This document shows, one piece after another, positions 1 through 6,753 of a DNA stretch of 9,051 nt. Position numbers and translations under genes: made by a program. The DNA is from an uncultured Clostridia bacterium (lineage in GTDB: Bacteria; Bacillota; Clostridia; Peptostreptococcales; Acidaminobacteraceae), in assembly GCA_937880545.1 (NCBI GenBank), contig CALFKA010000091.1, forward strand, positions 1 to 9,051, written 5' to 3'. Numbering within the stretch: position 1 is the stretch's first letter; each line of letters begins with the position of its first letter. The notes below the pieces were generated by a model. It did no database searches, was not told the origin of the DNA, and was given only the letters and a program-made list of their open reading frames with translations.

Positions 1-130
1 GGGGTTGATGAAGGGTGCCCTTTAGAAGGAAAAAGTGAGACATCGCAATAGCCTCCCTGTCAGTTGCACTTGAAGAGCGCTCCGATTTGTTGTATTCTCA
101 AGAGAGCGGACGAACCGAAGGAGAAATGCC
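1..130. other. Leader region upstream of the UPF0340 gene; no gene recognised
   Basis: All three plus-strand frames carry stops here (for example TAG at 23-25, TAG at 49-51 and TGA at 71-73), so at most a few C-terminal codons of an upstream gene could be present. I do not recognise any such tail. A weak promoter-like pair, TTGAAG (70-75) and TATTCT (93-98), has a 17-base spacer, but each box matches the vegetative consensus at only 4 of 6 positions. CTTGA (69-73) and TCAAG (98-102) are complementary and could fold, but the pairing is short and imperfect. The ribosome-binding site of the next gene is at 118-123. Confidence 0.5.
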
Positions 131-682
131 TTGTCAGAAAATGTAAGAAGAATAGTGACAGAAATAATGGACGAACTGCTACAGGTCGCAAAGCTAGAAG
201 AAGGCGATCTTTTTGTGACAGGATGCTCTACCAGTGAAATTCTGGGTGAACACATCGGGACAGCTTCCAACGCCGAACTGGGAGAAATCATCTTCCAGGT
301 CATCTATGAAAAGTTAAATGAACGAGGTATTTTCCTCGCAGCACAGGGATGTGAGCACATCAACCGCGCGCTTGTCGTGGAGAAGGAACTGGCGAAAAAG
401 AGAGGGTATGAGATTGTCAATGCCGTGCCCTGGCTTCATGCAGGTGGCGCTTTCTCCCTGGCAGCCTATAAAGGAATGAAAGATCCCGTCGTGGTGGAGG
501 GTGTGAGCGCTCAAGGCGGACTCGATATCGGTGACACGATCATCGGCATGCACCTCGAGCGTGTAGCGGTCCCGGTGCGGTTAAAAGTCAAGCAGCTGGG
601 AAATGCCCATGTGTTGGCAGCGAGAACTCGTCCTAAATACATCGGCGGACCACGCGCCGAATATGATTTCGACCTGATATAA
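131..682 (+). CDS. ywlG: UPF0340 / TIGR01440 family protein (YwlG-like)
   Basis: This 183-residue soluble protein has the full-length pattern of the UPF0340 family typified by Bacillus YwlG; its biochemical function is not established. Family-like stretches are the early GCSTSEILGEHIG segment (31-43), LAAQGCEHINRA (69-80) with a conserved-looking Cys-Glu-His, PWLHAGGAFSLAAY (100-113), a glycine-rich VEGVSAQGGLDIGDTIIGMH (122-141), and the C-terminal TRPKYIGGPRAEYD (166-179). There is no signal peptide or membrane segment. I chose the TTG start at 131 because AAGGAG (118-123) lies 7 bases upstream and in-frame stops at 71-73 and 23-25 exclude a much longer protein. In Bacillus the gene sits near rpiB and glyA; here metK follows instead, 214 bases downstream. 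The family call is confident; any role is unknown. Confidence 0.9.
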   Translation: MSENVRRIVTEIMDELLQVAKLEEGDLFVTGCSTSEILGEHIGTASNAELGEIIFQVIYEKLNERGIFLAAQGCEHINRALVVEKELAKKRGYEIVNAVPWLHAGGAFSLAAYKGMKDPVVVEGVSAQGGLDIGDTIIGMHLERVAVPVRLKVKQLGNAHVLAARTRPKYIGGPRAEYDFDLI

Positions 683-710
683 TTCTCGGGGGTTGCAAAA
701 CCCCTGAGAA
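683..710 (+). terminator. Strong GCAA-capped hairpin abutting the ywlG stop codon
   Basis: The bases immediately after the TAA stop form a 12-bp stem, 683-694 paired with 699-710, with one G-T wobble and no mismatch, closed by a GCAA (GNRA-class) tetraloop at 695-698. No T-tract follows (the next bases are GGGTAACTAT), so it is not a canonical intrinsic terminator. It could still mark the 3' end of the ywlG transcript or protect that mRNA end from exonucleases. It lies just upstream of the riboswitch leader. Confidence 0.6.
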
Positions 711-717
711 GGGTAAC

Positions 718-725
718 TATATACT
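718..725 (+). promoter_or_regulatory. Possible -10 element of the metK riboswitch transcript
   Basis: TATACT (720-725), or the overlapping TATATA (718-723), resembles a vegetative -10 box. A start 6-7 bases beyond TATACT would fall at about 732, exactly where the riboswitch P1 stem begins, which supports the call. The -35 region is poor: TTGCAA (693-698) is 19 bases from TATATA and overlaps the preceding hairpin. Confidence 0.3.
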
Positions 726-731
726 TGATCA

Positions 732-828
732 TCCTTATTGTGAGTGGCGGAGGGAATAGGCCCGATGAAGCCCGGCAACCGGAATACACGGTGCTACATC
801 CTACAGAGCGTGCTCTGAAAGATAAGGG
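732..828 (+). ncRNA. SAM-I (S-box) riboswitch controlling metK
   Basis: The segment matches the conserved SAM-I aptamer core. P1 is formed by CCTTATT (733-739) and GATAAGG (821-827). The internal consensus is present as GGAGGGA (749-755), GGCCCGATGAAGCCCGGCAACC (759-780), GGTGCTA of the P3/J3-4 side (790-796) and GAAAGATAAGG (817-827). P3 can pair ACCG with CGGT around 778-793, and P4 is a clean hairpin, CAGAGC (804-809) with GCTCTG (812-817). In this class SAM binding stabilises P1 and turns the downstream gene off. It ends 68 bases before metK, the SAM synthetase gene, a classic S-box target. The expression platform is less clear: T-rich 852-862 follows, but I see no strong GC-rich terminator stem before it. 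Confidence 0.93.
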
Positions 829-848
829 AACACAGTGAGGGCATTAGG

Positions 849-873
849 CTCTTTTTTCTTTTGTAAAAAGGAG
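849..873 (+). promoter_or_regulatory. T-rich segment and A/T hairpin in the riboswitch expression platform
   Basis: A T-rich run (852-862) follows GGCTC. It can pair with AAAAAGGAG: bases 849-857 pair with 865-873 in a 9-bp, mostly A-T stem with a 7-base loop, located 11 bases before the metK Shine-Dalgarno. An alternative weak terminator stem is GAG (837-839) with CTC (849-851). P4 bases 805-809 are also complementary to 848-852. Which of these forms with and without SAM cannot be settled by eye. Confidence 0.35.
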
Positions 874-896
874 TCAGAAAGATAGGGAGGAAGAAT

Positions 897-2075
897 TTGA
901 AGAAGACATTTTTTACATCGGAATCAGTGACAGAAGGCCATCCGGACAAGATGTGTGACCAGATCTCGGATGCGATTCTCGATGCGATCCTGGAGCAGGA
1001 TCCGATGGGGCGTGTTGCTGCAGAAGTTCTCGCCGCCACAGGCTTTGTCCTCGTGGCGGGCCAGATCAGTACGACCTGCTATGTCGACATCCCCAAAATC
1101 GTGCGTGAAACCGTCAAAGAGATCGGCTACATCCGGGCAAAGTACGGCTTTGACGCAGAGACTTGCGGGGTGGTCGTCAGTATAGACGAGCAAAGTCAGG
1201 ACATTGCACTAGGTGTTGATAAGTCGCTGGAAGACAAAGAATCCGGCAACGGAGGCGACGGATTGGGCGCAGGAGACCAAGGCATCATGTTTGGCTACGC
1301 CTGTGATGAGACCCCGGAACTGATGCCCATGCCTATTTCACTTGCCCACAAGTTGGCCCGTAGACTCTCTGAAGTACGCAAACTGGGGATTCTCAATTAT
1401 CTGCGCCCCGACGGAAAGAGCCAGGTGACGGTGGAGTACCATGACGATGTGCCTGTGCGCGTCGATACAGTCATCCTTTCCAGTCAGCATGCACCGGAAG
1501 TCGACATCCGCACCCTTCGCGAGGAGTTGGAACGCCATGTTATCAGGCATGTCATTCCAGAAGAACTCCTTGATGAGAAGACGAAGATCTATATCAATCC
1601 AACGGGCAGATTTGTCTTTGGAGGACCTCTGGCCGATACCGGGTTGACGGGAAGAAAGATCATTGTGGATACCTATGGAGGCTACGCTCGCCATGGAGGC
1701 GGTGCGCTTTCCGGAAAAGACCCCACGAAGGTCGATCGCTCTGCCAGTTACGCCGCCCGCTACGCAGCCAAAAATATGGTGGCCGCAGGACTTGCCAAAA
1801 AGCTGGAGATTGAACTTGGGTACGCTATTGGGGTAGCCAGACCTGTCAGTATCCATGTCGAAAGTTTTGGGACAGGCGTACGAAGCGATGAAGAGCTGGA
1901 AGAGATTTTGACGCGTCATTTCGATTTCCGCCCGGCGAGTATTATCCGCGACCTGGAACTGAGAAAACCCATTTATAGGCAACTGGCCAGTTATGGTCAC
2001 TTCGGGAGAGATGATCTGGATCTGACTTGGGAGCGGCTCGATAAAGTGGAGGCGCTGAAGAAGGAACTGCCATGA
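897..2075 (+). CDS. metK: S-adenosylmethionine synthetase (methionine adenosyltransferase)
   Basis: The 392-residue product matches the usual 380-400 residue length. It makes S-adenosylmethionine from ATP and methionine in the cytosol, releasing phosphate and pyrophosphate. Visible signatures are ESVTEGHPDK (9-18) with the catalytic His15 and Asp17, the GAGDQGIMFGYA motif (124-135), and the glycine-rich GGGALSGKDPTKVDRSA (267-283) that grips the ATP phosphates. No key residue is missing. The TTG start at 897 is chosen because AGGGAGG (884-890) lies 6 bases upstream and the protein opens in the usual KKTFFTSESV way. A SAM-I riboswitch precedes it, so expression should fall when SAM is abundant. 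Its TGA stop overlaps the ATG of the next gene, implying one transcript and coupled translation. Confidence 0.98.
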   Translation: MKKTFFTSESVTEGHPDKMCDQISDAILDAILEQDPMGRVAAEVLAATGFVLVAGQISTTCYVDIPKIVRETVKEIGYIRAKYGFDAETCGVVVSIDEQSQDIALGVDKSLEDKESGNGGDGLGAGDQGIMFGYACDETPELMPMPISLAHKLARRLSEVRKLGILNYLRPDGKSQVTVEYHDDVPVRVDTVILSSQHAPEVDIRTLREELERHVIRHVIPEELLDEKTKIYINPTGRFVFGGPLADTGLTGRKIIVDTYGGYARHGGGALSGKDPTKVDRSASYAARYAAKNMVAAGLAKKLEIELGYAIGVARPVSIHVESFGTGVRSDEELEEILTRHFDFRPASIIRDLELRKPIYRQLASYGHFGRDDLDLTWERLDKVEALKKELP

Positions 2076-2890
2076 ATATCGTAACTCTTGGCCTTGTGCA
2101 GATGCGGGTGGGCGAAAATAAGTCGGCGAATTTGGTGCGCGCAGGGGAACTTTCTCGCGAGGCCGCCGCATCCGGGGCACAGGTCATTGTCCTGCCTGAA
2201 GTCTTCAATGGACCCTATGAGACAGCCTCTTTTTCAACGTATGCAGAAGAAGGGGTCGCACAGACCCGCACCTTTTTATCGGAGCTGGCAAAGGAACTCG
2301 AGGTCCTCCTCGTCGGGGGAAGCTTTATTGAAAGAGAAGAGGGGAAACTCTACAATACCTCTTTTGTTTATGATGAAAAGGGGCAGGAGATCCATCGCCA
2401 CCGCAAAGTCCATCTCTTTGACATCGATGTCCCGGGAGGCCAGTACTTCCGGGAGTCAGATGTACTGAGTCCCGGAGAAGGCTTTGATGTCTTTGAGACG
2501 AAATTTGGCATCTTTGGGCTGGCAGTCTGCTTTGATGTGCGCTTTGCTCACGAATTTACACCACTGGCGGAGAAAGGTGCGCAGATCATCTTTGTCCCGG
2601 CAGCCTTTAACACGACGACGGGTCCGGCGCACTGGGAAACACTATTTCGAAGCAGAGCTCTCGATAATCAGTTGTTTCTGGTCGGCGTCTCACCCGCGAA
2701 CAACCCTGAAGCGTCGTACCCTGCTTGGGGGCACAGTATCGTGACGAATCCATGGGGAGAGATCCTCACACAGCTCGACAGAGAAGAGAAAGTGGCGATC
2801 GTAGAAGTAGACCTTGAGGAGGTCAACACGGTCCGTGATCGGCTTCCTGTTGTCCGTTCTTTTGCTACTCCAAAGGGGATGAAAAGATAA
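2072..2890 (+). CDS. mtnU: Carbon-nitrogen hydrolase, probable omega-amidase (Nit2/MtnU-like)
   Basis: The 272-residue cytosolic enzyme belongs to the nitrilase/CN-hydrolase superfamily. Its Glu-Lys-Cys triad is visible: Glu43 in VLPEVFNGPYE, Lys112 in HRKVHLFDID, and Cys153 in LAVCFDVRF. The HLFDID-P-GG stretch, NTTTGPAHWETLFRSRA (about 180-196) and the WG-S-V-P-GE block (about 219-230) resemble Nit2/YafV/YkrU (MtnU) omega-amidases. These convert alpha-ketoglutaramate or alpha-ketosuccinamate to the dicarboxylate plus ammonia. The ATG at 2072 overlaps the metK stop (ATGA), with AAGGA at 2061-2065. Sharing a SAM-riboswitch transcript with metK supports a role in methionine salvage, where glutamine-dependent transamination produces alpha-ketoglutaramate. 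The superfamily is certain; the exact substrate and the symbol are inferred. No strong terminator follows, only a weak A/T hairpin around 2926-2940. Confidence 0.85.
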   Translation: MNIVTLGLVQMRVGENKSANLVRAGELSREAAASGAQVIVLPEVFNGPYETASFSTYAEEGVAQTRTFLSELAKELEVLLVGGSFIEREEGKLYNTSFVYDEKGQEIHRHRKVHLFDIDVPGGQYFRESDVLSPGEGFDVFETKFGIFGLAVCFDVRFAHEFTPLAEKGAQIIFVPAAFNTTTGPAHWETLFRSRALDNQLFLVGVSPANNPEASYPAWGHSIVTNPWGEILTQLDREEKVAIVEVDLEEVNTVRDRLPVVRSFATPKGMKR

Positions 2891-2961
2891 GAGATAAATG
2901 TATATCTAAAGACAGAATATTTTTCAAATAGTTATTATTTTTATTAAATGCTGAAATACTG

Positions 2962-2990
2962 TTGACGTACCAAAATAGCTTTAATACAAT
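2962..2990 (+). promoter_or_regulatory. Near-consensus vegetative promoter of the YfcC-family permease
   Basis: TTGACG (2962-2967) and TACAAT (2985-2990) are separated by exactly 17 bases, each matching the SigA-type consensus at 5 of 6 positions. The start would be near 2997, giving a leader of about 24 bases that carries the ribosome-binding site. It lies in a markedly AT-rich stretch (2891-3002), unlike the surrounding genes. Confidence 0.8.
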
Positions 2991-3007
2991 TAGTTTAACA
3001 ATTTGAA

Positions 3008-3014
3008 AAGGGGG
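3008..3014 (+). promoter_or_regulatory. Ribosome-binding site that decides the permease start
   Basis: AAGGGGG sits 6 bases before ATG 3021. It lies downstream of the TTG at 3003 that would otherwise extend the frame, so translation should start at 3021. Confidence 0.8.
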
Positions 3015-3020
3015 CTGTAT

Positions 3021-4436
3021 ATGTCAAATAATCCCGAACCTGTGGCGAGGAAAAAGTCAAGAGTTCCTCATACGTATGTCATTATCTTTAGTTTGATTAT
3101 TCTCACCGCTATTTTGACCTGGATCATTCCTGCCGGCGTCTACGACCGAGTAGAAGCAGCGGATGGAAGAATGGTTGTTGATCCGAACTCATATCATGTC
3201 GTTGATTCCAATCCCTCGATGCCCTTTGACATCCTCCAGGCGTATCCGAAAGGACTAGGAGCGGCATCCTCTATCGTTTTCTTTATCTTTATCGTAGGCG
3301 GAAGCTTTACCATACTCACCGGAACCGGAGCGATTCAAGCCGGCGTCAACAGTCTTGCTGTGAAACTGCGACACAATGACAAAATGATGATTCCTCTGTT
3401 CGTCATCGTCTTCTCCATCGGTGGAGCGACGATAGGAATGTCGGAAGAGGCCATTGTCTTTGTTCCGATCGGGATTGCGCTTGCCAGAGCCCTTGGCTAT
3501 GACTCCATCGTCGGAATGGCTATGGTTGCCTTGGGCGCTGCGGCAGGATTTACCGCGGCCCCGATGAACCCGTTTACGATCGGTGTGGCGCAGACGATTG
3601 CGGAACTCCCGATGTTCTCGGGGATGTGGCTCCGCCTGATCATCCTGGTACTAACATGGGTGATGGTCATCTGGTACATCACGCGTTACGCCAAGAAAGT
3701 CAAAGCGGATCCCACCAAGAGCTATAACTATGAGAGAGAAAAACTCCTTGAGAGCGCGGAGATCGACTATGACAAACTTGAGAGAATGTCCGGTCGTCAC
3801 GTAGCCGTGCTTCTGATCTTTGCTGCCGGTATTGGTCTACTGGTCTTTGGTGTCATCCAATATGGATGGTATATCACAGAGATCGGCGCCCTCTTCTTTG
3901 GTATCGGGATTATCACCGGTTTGGTTGGCGGGCTGACGCCCTCCGAGATGGCAGTGCATTTCCTGAAAGGTGCTGCTGACATTGCGACCGGTGCACTGGT
4001 AGTGGGCCTTGCCCGCGGAATCCTTGTCATCATGGAAGACGCACAGATTATCCACACCGTGGTTCACGCTCTGGCACAGTTTGTCGTCGCCCTTCCGGGT
4101 GCCATCAGTTCCGTCGGCATGCTGGTCGTCCAGTCGCTCATTAACTTTGCCATTCCTTCCGGAAGTGGTCAGGCTGCGACGACGATGCCCATCATGGCAC
4201 CTCTTGCCGACATCGCCGGACTGACGCGCCAGACAGCCGTCCTCGCCTTCCAGTTTGGAGATGGTATCTCCAACTCCATCATTCCGACTTCTGGAACGCT
4301 CCTCGCGAACCTCTCCATTGCCAAGATTCAGTATGAGGACTGGGTGAAGTTCGTAGCGCCTCTGATGCTCATGTGGACCGGCCTTGCCGCCGTCTTTTGT
4401 GTCATTGCCGCTCTGATCAACTACGGCCCCTTCTGA
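3021..4436 (+). CDS. YfcC/DcuC-family membrane permease
   Basis: This 471-residue integral membrane protein is typical of the YfcC group within the DcuC/ArcD-like (C4-dicarboxylate anaerobic carrier) permeases. Hydrophobic segments occur at about 18-40, 82-101, 124-140, 143-158, 163-182, 203-222, 260-281, 285-305, 323-338, 345-375 and 445-467. A charged cytoplasmic-looking loop (223-259, KKVKADPTKSYNYEREK) splits the two halves. Conserved-looking motifs are GATIGMSEEAIVFVPI (135-150), GFTAAPMNPFTIGVAQ (176-191), and the duplicated-half equivalent INFAIPSGSGQAATTMPIMAPLAD (374-397). The substrate cannot be read from sequence; members are annotated as C4-dicarboxylate, amino-acid or short-chain fatty acid carriers. 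ATG 3021 is preferred over TTG 3003 because AAGGGGG (3008-3014) precedes it. It has its own promoter and terminator, so it is probably monocistronic. Confidence 0.88.
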   Translation: MSNNPEPVARKKSRVPHTYVIIFSLIILTAILTWIIPAGVYDRVEAADGRMVVDPNSYHVVDSNPSMPFDILQAYPKGLGAASSIVFFIFIVGGSFTILTGTGAIQAGVNSLAVKLRHNDKMMIPLFVIVFSIGGATIGMSEEAIVFVPIGIALARALGYDSIVGMAMVALGAAAGFTAAPMNPFTIGVAQTIAELPMFSGMWLRLIILVLTWVMVIWYITRYAKKVKADPTKSYNYEREKLLESAEIDYDKLERMSGRHVAVLLIFAAGIGLLVFGVIQYGWYITEIGALFFGIGIITGLVGGLTPSEMAVHFLKGAADIATGALVVGLARGILVIMEDAQIIHTVVHALAQFVVALPGAISSVGMLVVQSLINFAIPSGSGQAATTMPIMAPLADIAGLTRQTAVLAFQFGDGISNSIIPTSGTLLANLSIAKIQYEDWVKFVAPLMLMWTGLAAVFCVIAALINYGPF

Positions 4437-4453
4437 TTTACACGTATGCAAGT

Positions 4454-4485
4454 AAGCGCTTTGTCTTTGGACAGGGCGCTTTTTT
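4454..4485 (+). terminator. Intrinsic terminator of the permease gene
   Basis: A 12-bp stem pairs 4454-4465 with 4470-4481 (two G-T wobbles, no mismatch) around the loop TTTG (4466-4469). It runs directly into a six-base T-tract (4480-4485). It lies 17 bases after the permease stop and overlaps the recD2 promoter. Confidence 0.92.
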
Positions 4486-4493
4486 GGTATAAT
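4465..4493 (+). promoter_or_regulatory. recD2 promoter with perfect extended -10, overlapping the terminator
   Basis: TATAAT (4488-4493) is a perfect -10 box. It is preceded by TG one base away (TGGTATAAT from 4485), making an extended -10. The -35 is weak: TTTGGA (4466-4471) with a 16-base spacer, located in the terminator loop and 3' arm. A start near 4500 gives a leader of about 15 bases containing AGGAG. Confidence 0.75.
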
Positions 4494-4505
4494 GGCAAAG
4501 GAAAC

Positions 4506-4510
4506 AGGAG
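4506..4510 (+). promoter_or_regulatory. Ribosome-binding site that decides the recD2 start
   Basis: AGGAG lies 5 bases before ATG 4516. The alternative in-frame ATG at 4492 overlaps the -10 box and would not be transcribed from the promoter seen here. Confidence 0.8.
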
Positions 4511-4515
4511 AACAT

Positions 4516-6720
4516 ATGACCCATCGCGGATACATCTCAGAATTCATCTTTCGTAACGAGGACAATGGCTACAGTGTCGCTCTTTTTGAGACGAGAGATG
4601 AGACCGTCCTGGTCGTAGGACATCTTCCCGGCGTATCGGTCGGTGAGCGACTCGTTATCCACGGAGAAGAAATAGAGCATCCGCGCTACGGATGGCAGTT
4701 TGCGATCGATCGCTTTGAGGGTGATCTGCCACAGGATGAAGAGGGGTTGATTGCCTTTCTCTCTTCCGGACAGTTCCCGGGCATCGGCATCAAGATGGCG
4801 GAGCGCATCGTCAGGACTTTTGGCGATCAGACGCTCGATCGGATCGATGAGAATCCACAGGTTCTCCTACAAGTGTCCGGCATCGGAAAGAAGACGCTCA
4901 AACGTTTTATGGAAGCCTATGAAGAGGTGCGCGAAAAGCGTGAAGATCTCCTTCTTTTGAGCAAGATCGGCGTTCCTTCCGCCTATGTGAGCAGTATCCT
5001 GCGAGAGATCGGTCCGGGAGCGGGACATCTCGTTGCCGCCAACCCCTATCTCCTCTACGGAAAAATCCCACGGATTCGCTTCTCCGCGATCGATGAGATG
5101 GCGCTGCGCTCAGGGATGGAAGAAAATGATCCCCGAAGGATACGGGCCTTTATCCTCCACGCGCTGGTTCGCGCTCTGGGGGAGGGGCACTGCGCCCTCC
5201 CAAAGACGGAGCTTTTAGAGAGACTATACAACTGGGGTCTTCAGGATGAAGATCTCATCTTAAAAGAATTGAGAGAACTACTGATTACCGGCGTTCTCTT
5301 TGAAGAGGAGGAGATGCTCTACCTGCGTCAGAGTTACCGCGCACAGAGCATGAGTGCGTCTCATCTTGTGAGACTCCTTCGGGAGGGACCGGAGCCGATG
5401 AAGTACCGGGAGCGCGCCCTTCGGTTTGAAAAGGCGAGTGGATTGCGTCTTGGAGAAGATCAGTGGGAAGCTCTTGAGCAGATATTTCGAGAGCCCCTGA
5501 GCATCCTGAGTGGAGGACCGGGGACCGGAAAGACGACCCTGGTGCGCTGCTTGGTCCATGTGGCGAAAGAGGCAGGTGTACCGCTGCTCCTTGCCGCCCC
5601 GACCGGCAGAGCCGCTAAGCGGATGGAAGAGGCGACGGGAGAAGAGTCGCGCACCATCCACCGTCTTTTAGAATTTCAATACGCAGAAGAGGCAGATCTG
5701 AGTTTTGCAAGAAATGAAGAAAATCCCCTGGAATGTCGTCTCCTTATCATCGATGAGTTTTCGATGGTGGATATCTTTTTGTTCAGTTCGCTCCTCGAAG
5801 CCATACCATCCGGCGCGCGAGTCGTCTTTATCGGAGACAAGGATCAGCTGCCGAGCGTGGGTGCCGGCAATGTGCTCGCAGACCTTCTTGCGTGCGGGCC
5901 AATCTCCTCTCTCCACCTTCAGAGAATTTACCGCCAGAGCCGTCACAGCTTGATCCCCTTCAATGCGAGAAAAATCCTGGAAGGGGATGCGCAGCTTCTG
6001 CAGGAAGCCGAGGGTGACTTCTTCTTTCTGCGGGAGAGGCCGGAGCGTTTGAGCAAAACCCTGCGTGAACTTCTGGAAGAACGACTCGTCAATTACTACG
6101 GGCTCGACCCTTTGCGCGACATTCAGGTGCTGACTCCCATGCGAAGAGGAGGCCTTGGTTCGTTAGAACTGAACAAAACTCTCCAGACGTTTCTGAATCC
6201 TCCGGAGGAAGGAAAACCGGAATACAGGCATGGGGAGAGGACCTTCCGGCAGGGTGACAAAGTCATGCAGGTGAAGAACAATTACCTGTTGGAGTGGGTC
6301 GACACGGAGACCGACCAGGCAGGAAAAGGTGTCTTTAATGGTGAATTGGGCGAGCTGATCGGTGTCAAAAGACAGGAGCTGACGATCCTTTTTGACGGGA
6401 CTCGAATCTGCCGGTATCCGCCGGAGAAGCTGATGGAGCTCGAGCACGCCTATGCGATGACGATCCACAAATCACAAGGGAGCGAGTTTCCCTGTGTAGT
6501 CCTCATCATGGGCTGGGCTGCCCCCATGCTCTTAAACCGCAATGTCCTCTACACCGGGGTGACAAGAGGAAAACGACTCGTCATCCTTCTGGGTGAGCGG
6601 CGGGTGCTGCAAGTCATGGTAAAGGGAGAGGAGAGTTCGCTGCGCTTTAGCGGACTGAAGGAAGCCTTCCTGAAACAGTGGGAGCGCTCCGACAAGATGG
6701 AACAGAGGCACCCTGAGTAG
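4516..6720 (+). CDS. recD2: RecD2-type ATP-dependent 5'-3' DNA helicase (SF1B)
   Basis: The 734-residue cytosolic helicase matches the RecD2/YrrC family, which acts without RecBC in genome maintenance. In order it shows an N-terminal beta-rich domain (about 1-75), tandem helix-hairpin-helix segments (about 85-130, with GIGIKMAERI from 89 and VSGIGKKTL from 120), the Q-type motif around Gln316, Walker A GGPGTGKTT with Lys339, Walker B IIDEFSMVD with Asp413-Glu414, motif III FIGDKDQLPS with Gln444, RIYRQS with Arg473, the GVFNGELGEL SH3-like region, MTIHKSQGSEF with His651, and motif VI TGVTRGK (680-686) with Arg684. All helicase motifs look intact. Start 4516 is chosen over ATG 4492 because of AGGAG 5 bases upstream and the promoter position. 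comF follows 33 bases downstream. Its length is near that of Deinococcus RecD2 and somewhat shorter than Bacillus YrrC. Confidence 0.95.
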   Translation: MTHRGYISEFIFRNEDNGYSVALFETRDETVLVVGHLPGVSVGERLVIHGEEIEHPRYGWQFAIDRFEGDLPQDEEGLIAFLSSGQFPGIGIKMAERIVRTFGDQTLDRIDENPQVLLQVSGIGKKTLKRFMEAYEEVREKREDLLLLSKIGVPSAYVSSILREIGPGAGHLVAANPYLLYGKIPRIRFSAIDEMALRSGMEENDPRRIRAFILHALVRALGEGHCALPKTELLERLYNWGLQDEDLILKELRELLITGVLFEEEEMLYLRQSYRAQSMSASHLVRLLREGPEPMKYRERALRFEKASGLRLGEDQWEALEQIFREPLSILSGGPGTGKTTLVRCLVHVAKEAGVPLLLAAPTGRAAKRMEEATGEESRTIHRLLEFQYAEEADLSFARNEENPLECRLLIIDEFSMVDIFLFSSLLEAIPSGARVVFIGDKDQLPSVGAGNVLADLLACGPISSLHLQRIYRQSRHSLIPFNARKILEGDAQLLQEAEGDFFFLRERPERLSKTLRELLEERLVNYYGLDPLRDIQVLTPMRRGGLGSLELNKTLQTFLNPPEEGKPEYRHGERTFRQGDKVMQVKNNYLLEWVDTETDQAGKGVFNGELGELIGVKRQELTILFDGTRICRYPPEKLMELEHAYAMTIHKSQGSEFPCVVLIMGWAAPMLLNRNVLYTGVTRGKRLVILLGERRVLQVMVKGEESSLRFSGLKEAFLKQWERSDKMEQRHPE

Positions 6721-6738
6721 GTGTCTCTTCTTATTTTG
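6704..6738 (+). terminator. Terminator-like hairpin straddling the recD2 stop codon
   Basis: AGAGGCACC (6704-6712), inside the last recD2 codons, pairs with GGTGTCTCT (6720-6728). The result is a 9-bp stem with one G-T wobble and a 7-base loop (6713-6719). The TAG stop lies at the loop/3'-arm boundary. A T-rich stretch, TCTTATTTT, follows. It could attenuate transcription between recD2 and comF, although translating ribosomes would disrupt the 5' arm. Confidence 0.55.
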
Positions 6739-6753
6739 CCTTAAGATAGATGT

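Noticed and set aside
1..51. Possible C-terminal codons of an upstream gene ending at TAG 49-51
   Set aside because: The short peptide is not recognisable and the other frames are equally plausible; nothing supports calling a gene.
1338..2180. Long minus-strand open frame of 280 codons opposite metK
   Set aside because: It lies wholly antisense to metK and the start of the amidase gene, shows no recognisable family, and is explained by the codon usage of the opposite strand.
2919..2933. CodY-box-like sequence (ATTTTTCAAATAGTT) upstream of the permease promoter
   Set aside because: It matches the 15-base CodY consensus at about 11 positions, but the whole region is A/T-rich, where such matches are expected by chance.
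2891..2961. Possible terminator after the amidase gene
   Set aside because: Only a 5-bp all A/T stem (around 2926-2940) can be drawn, too weak to call as an intrinsic terminator.
3837..4565. Minus-strand open frame of 242 codons opposite the permease
   Set aside because: It is antisense to an intact membrane-protein gene, has low-complexity hydrophilic composition typical of antisense translation, and crosses the terminator and promoter region.
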